Origin: Deltaproteobacteria bacterium
Lineage (GTDB): Bacteria > Desulfobacterota > UBA8473
DNA length: 5,950 nt
NCBI GenBank assembly: GCA_030621455.1
Contig: JAUXHQ010000129.1
Span: forward strand, 1 to 5,950
Direction: 5' to 3'
The notes under the pieces were generated by a model. That model saw nothing but the letters and a program-made list of their open reading frames with translations, did not search any database and had not been told where the DNA came from. A program made the translations under genes and the position numbers. Every line of letters begins with the position of its first letter. Position 1 is the stretch's first letter. Below, one piece after another: positions 5,748 through 5,950 of the stretch.

Positions 5748-5871
5748 AAATAATTTGGACCTGTGCAATTACTCAACCCTAGTGCCTTGAAGTGTCTCTG
5801 ATGATTAAGTCAACAGGATTGCGTTAAGCGCCGGCTGCTTGTTTTGTTTGCTTGTTATACGTAAGAACCGG
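5748..5871. mobile_element. Family A element, copy 3 with the left part of a nested family B element; right part missing
   Basis: The left terminal repeat (core ACCTGTGCAATTAC, 5758-5771) and body match copies 1 and 2, including CAACAGGATTGCGTTAAGCG that copy 1 also has. At the same junction as in copy 2 a family B arm follows (5830-5858; 27 of 29 bases identical to copy 2), then GTTATACGTAAG and ACCGG as in copy 2. Similarity stops at about 5871, where the sequence switches to a possible insertion-sequence end. The right half is absent from the window. It lies upstream of the aldolase gene in the same orientation as copy 2. Confidence 0.75.
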
Positions 5872-5950
5872 TAGTGTCCCTTTTCAGTTAAGATAATAGT
5901 GGACAGCATCTCAATCCATAACTATAATACCCAAAGGAGGTTATAGTTAT
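5872..5950 (+). mobile_element. Possible left end of an insertion sequence, transposase beyond the window
   Basis: This stretch begins exactly where copy 3 of the repeat stops matching copy 2. It starts TAGTGTCCCTTTTCAG, contains GTGGACA as a possible inverted match to TGTCC, and ends with AGGAGG (5935-5940) followed by TTATAGTTAT. If the next base is G, an ATG at 5949 would lie 8 nt after that Shine-Dalgarno. No protein can be read, so the family cannot be assigned; the call rests on context. Confidence 0.35.
5918..5950 (+). promoter_or_regulatory. Hairpin with the Shine-Dalgarno at its loop/stem edge
   Basis: ATAACTATAA (5918-5927) and TTATAGTTAT (5941-5950) form a perfect 10-bp stem around a 13-nt loop that ends in AGGAGG. 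If a gene starts just past the window edge, its start codon would be partly in the stem. Such structures can hold down translation of transposases from read-through mRNA (inference). Confidence 0.5.

Overview
The window is a chromosomal block, read mostly on the minus strand, holding the conserved bacterial cluster rpmH - rnpA - yidD - yidC - jag - mnmE (positions 4384 down to 1, mnmE running off the left edge). A separate LsrF-like aldolase gene lies upstream of the cluster (5666-4866, minus). The cluster joins ribosomal protein L34, the RNase P protein, two factors for inserting proteins into the inner membrane (YidD, YidC), an RNA-binding KH/R3H protein (Jag) and a tRNA wobble-uridine modification GTPase (MnmE). 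YidC has a long periplasmic domain, so the host is a two-membrane (Gram-negative type) bacterium. Gene order and protein style fit Desulfobacterota/deltaproteobacteria-like or related environmental lineages, but this placement is a guess. No dnaA gene or DnaA-box cluster was seen next to rpmH.

Layout, left to right: 1-827 mnmE 5' portion; 828-1254 a gene-free island with three unrelated repeat families; 1255-1911 jag; 1928-3547 yidC; 3569-3796 yidD; 3847 to about 4197 rnpA, whose start is problematic; 4250-4384 rpmH; 4385-4617 leader and promoter of the rpmH operon; 4618-4867 a composite inverted-repeat element; 4866-5666 the aldolase gene; 5667-5747 its leader, with a palindrome; 5748-5871 a third copy of the repeat element; 5872-5950 sequence that looks like the left end of an insertion sequence.

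The most notable content is non-coding. A short inverted-repeat element (family A, no ORF, about 110-118 bp when empty) occurs three times in the same orientation: just upstream of mnmE, at the 3' end of the aldolase gene, and upstream of that gene. The copy at 4618-4867 carries a second element (family B, 142 bp, perfect 29-bp terminal inverted repeats) inserted in it. The matching empty site is preserved in the copy at 845-954, and AAGC is duplicated on both sides of the insert. The third copy has family B at the same position and then breaks off into what may be an insertion sequence. The aldolase gene therefore sits between two direct copies of a MITE-like element.

A second notable point is rnpA: the conserved N-terminal RNase P protein sequence is encoded in frame upstream of the first ATG, but no ATG, GTG or TTG precedes it after the last stop. 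A non-canonical start (AUC or AUU) or a frameshift is implied.
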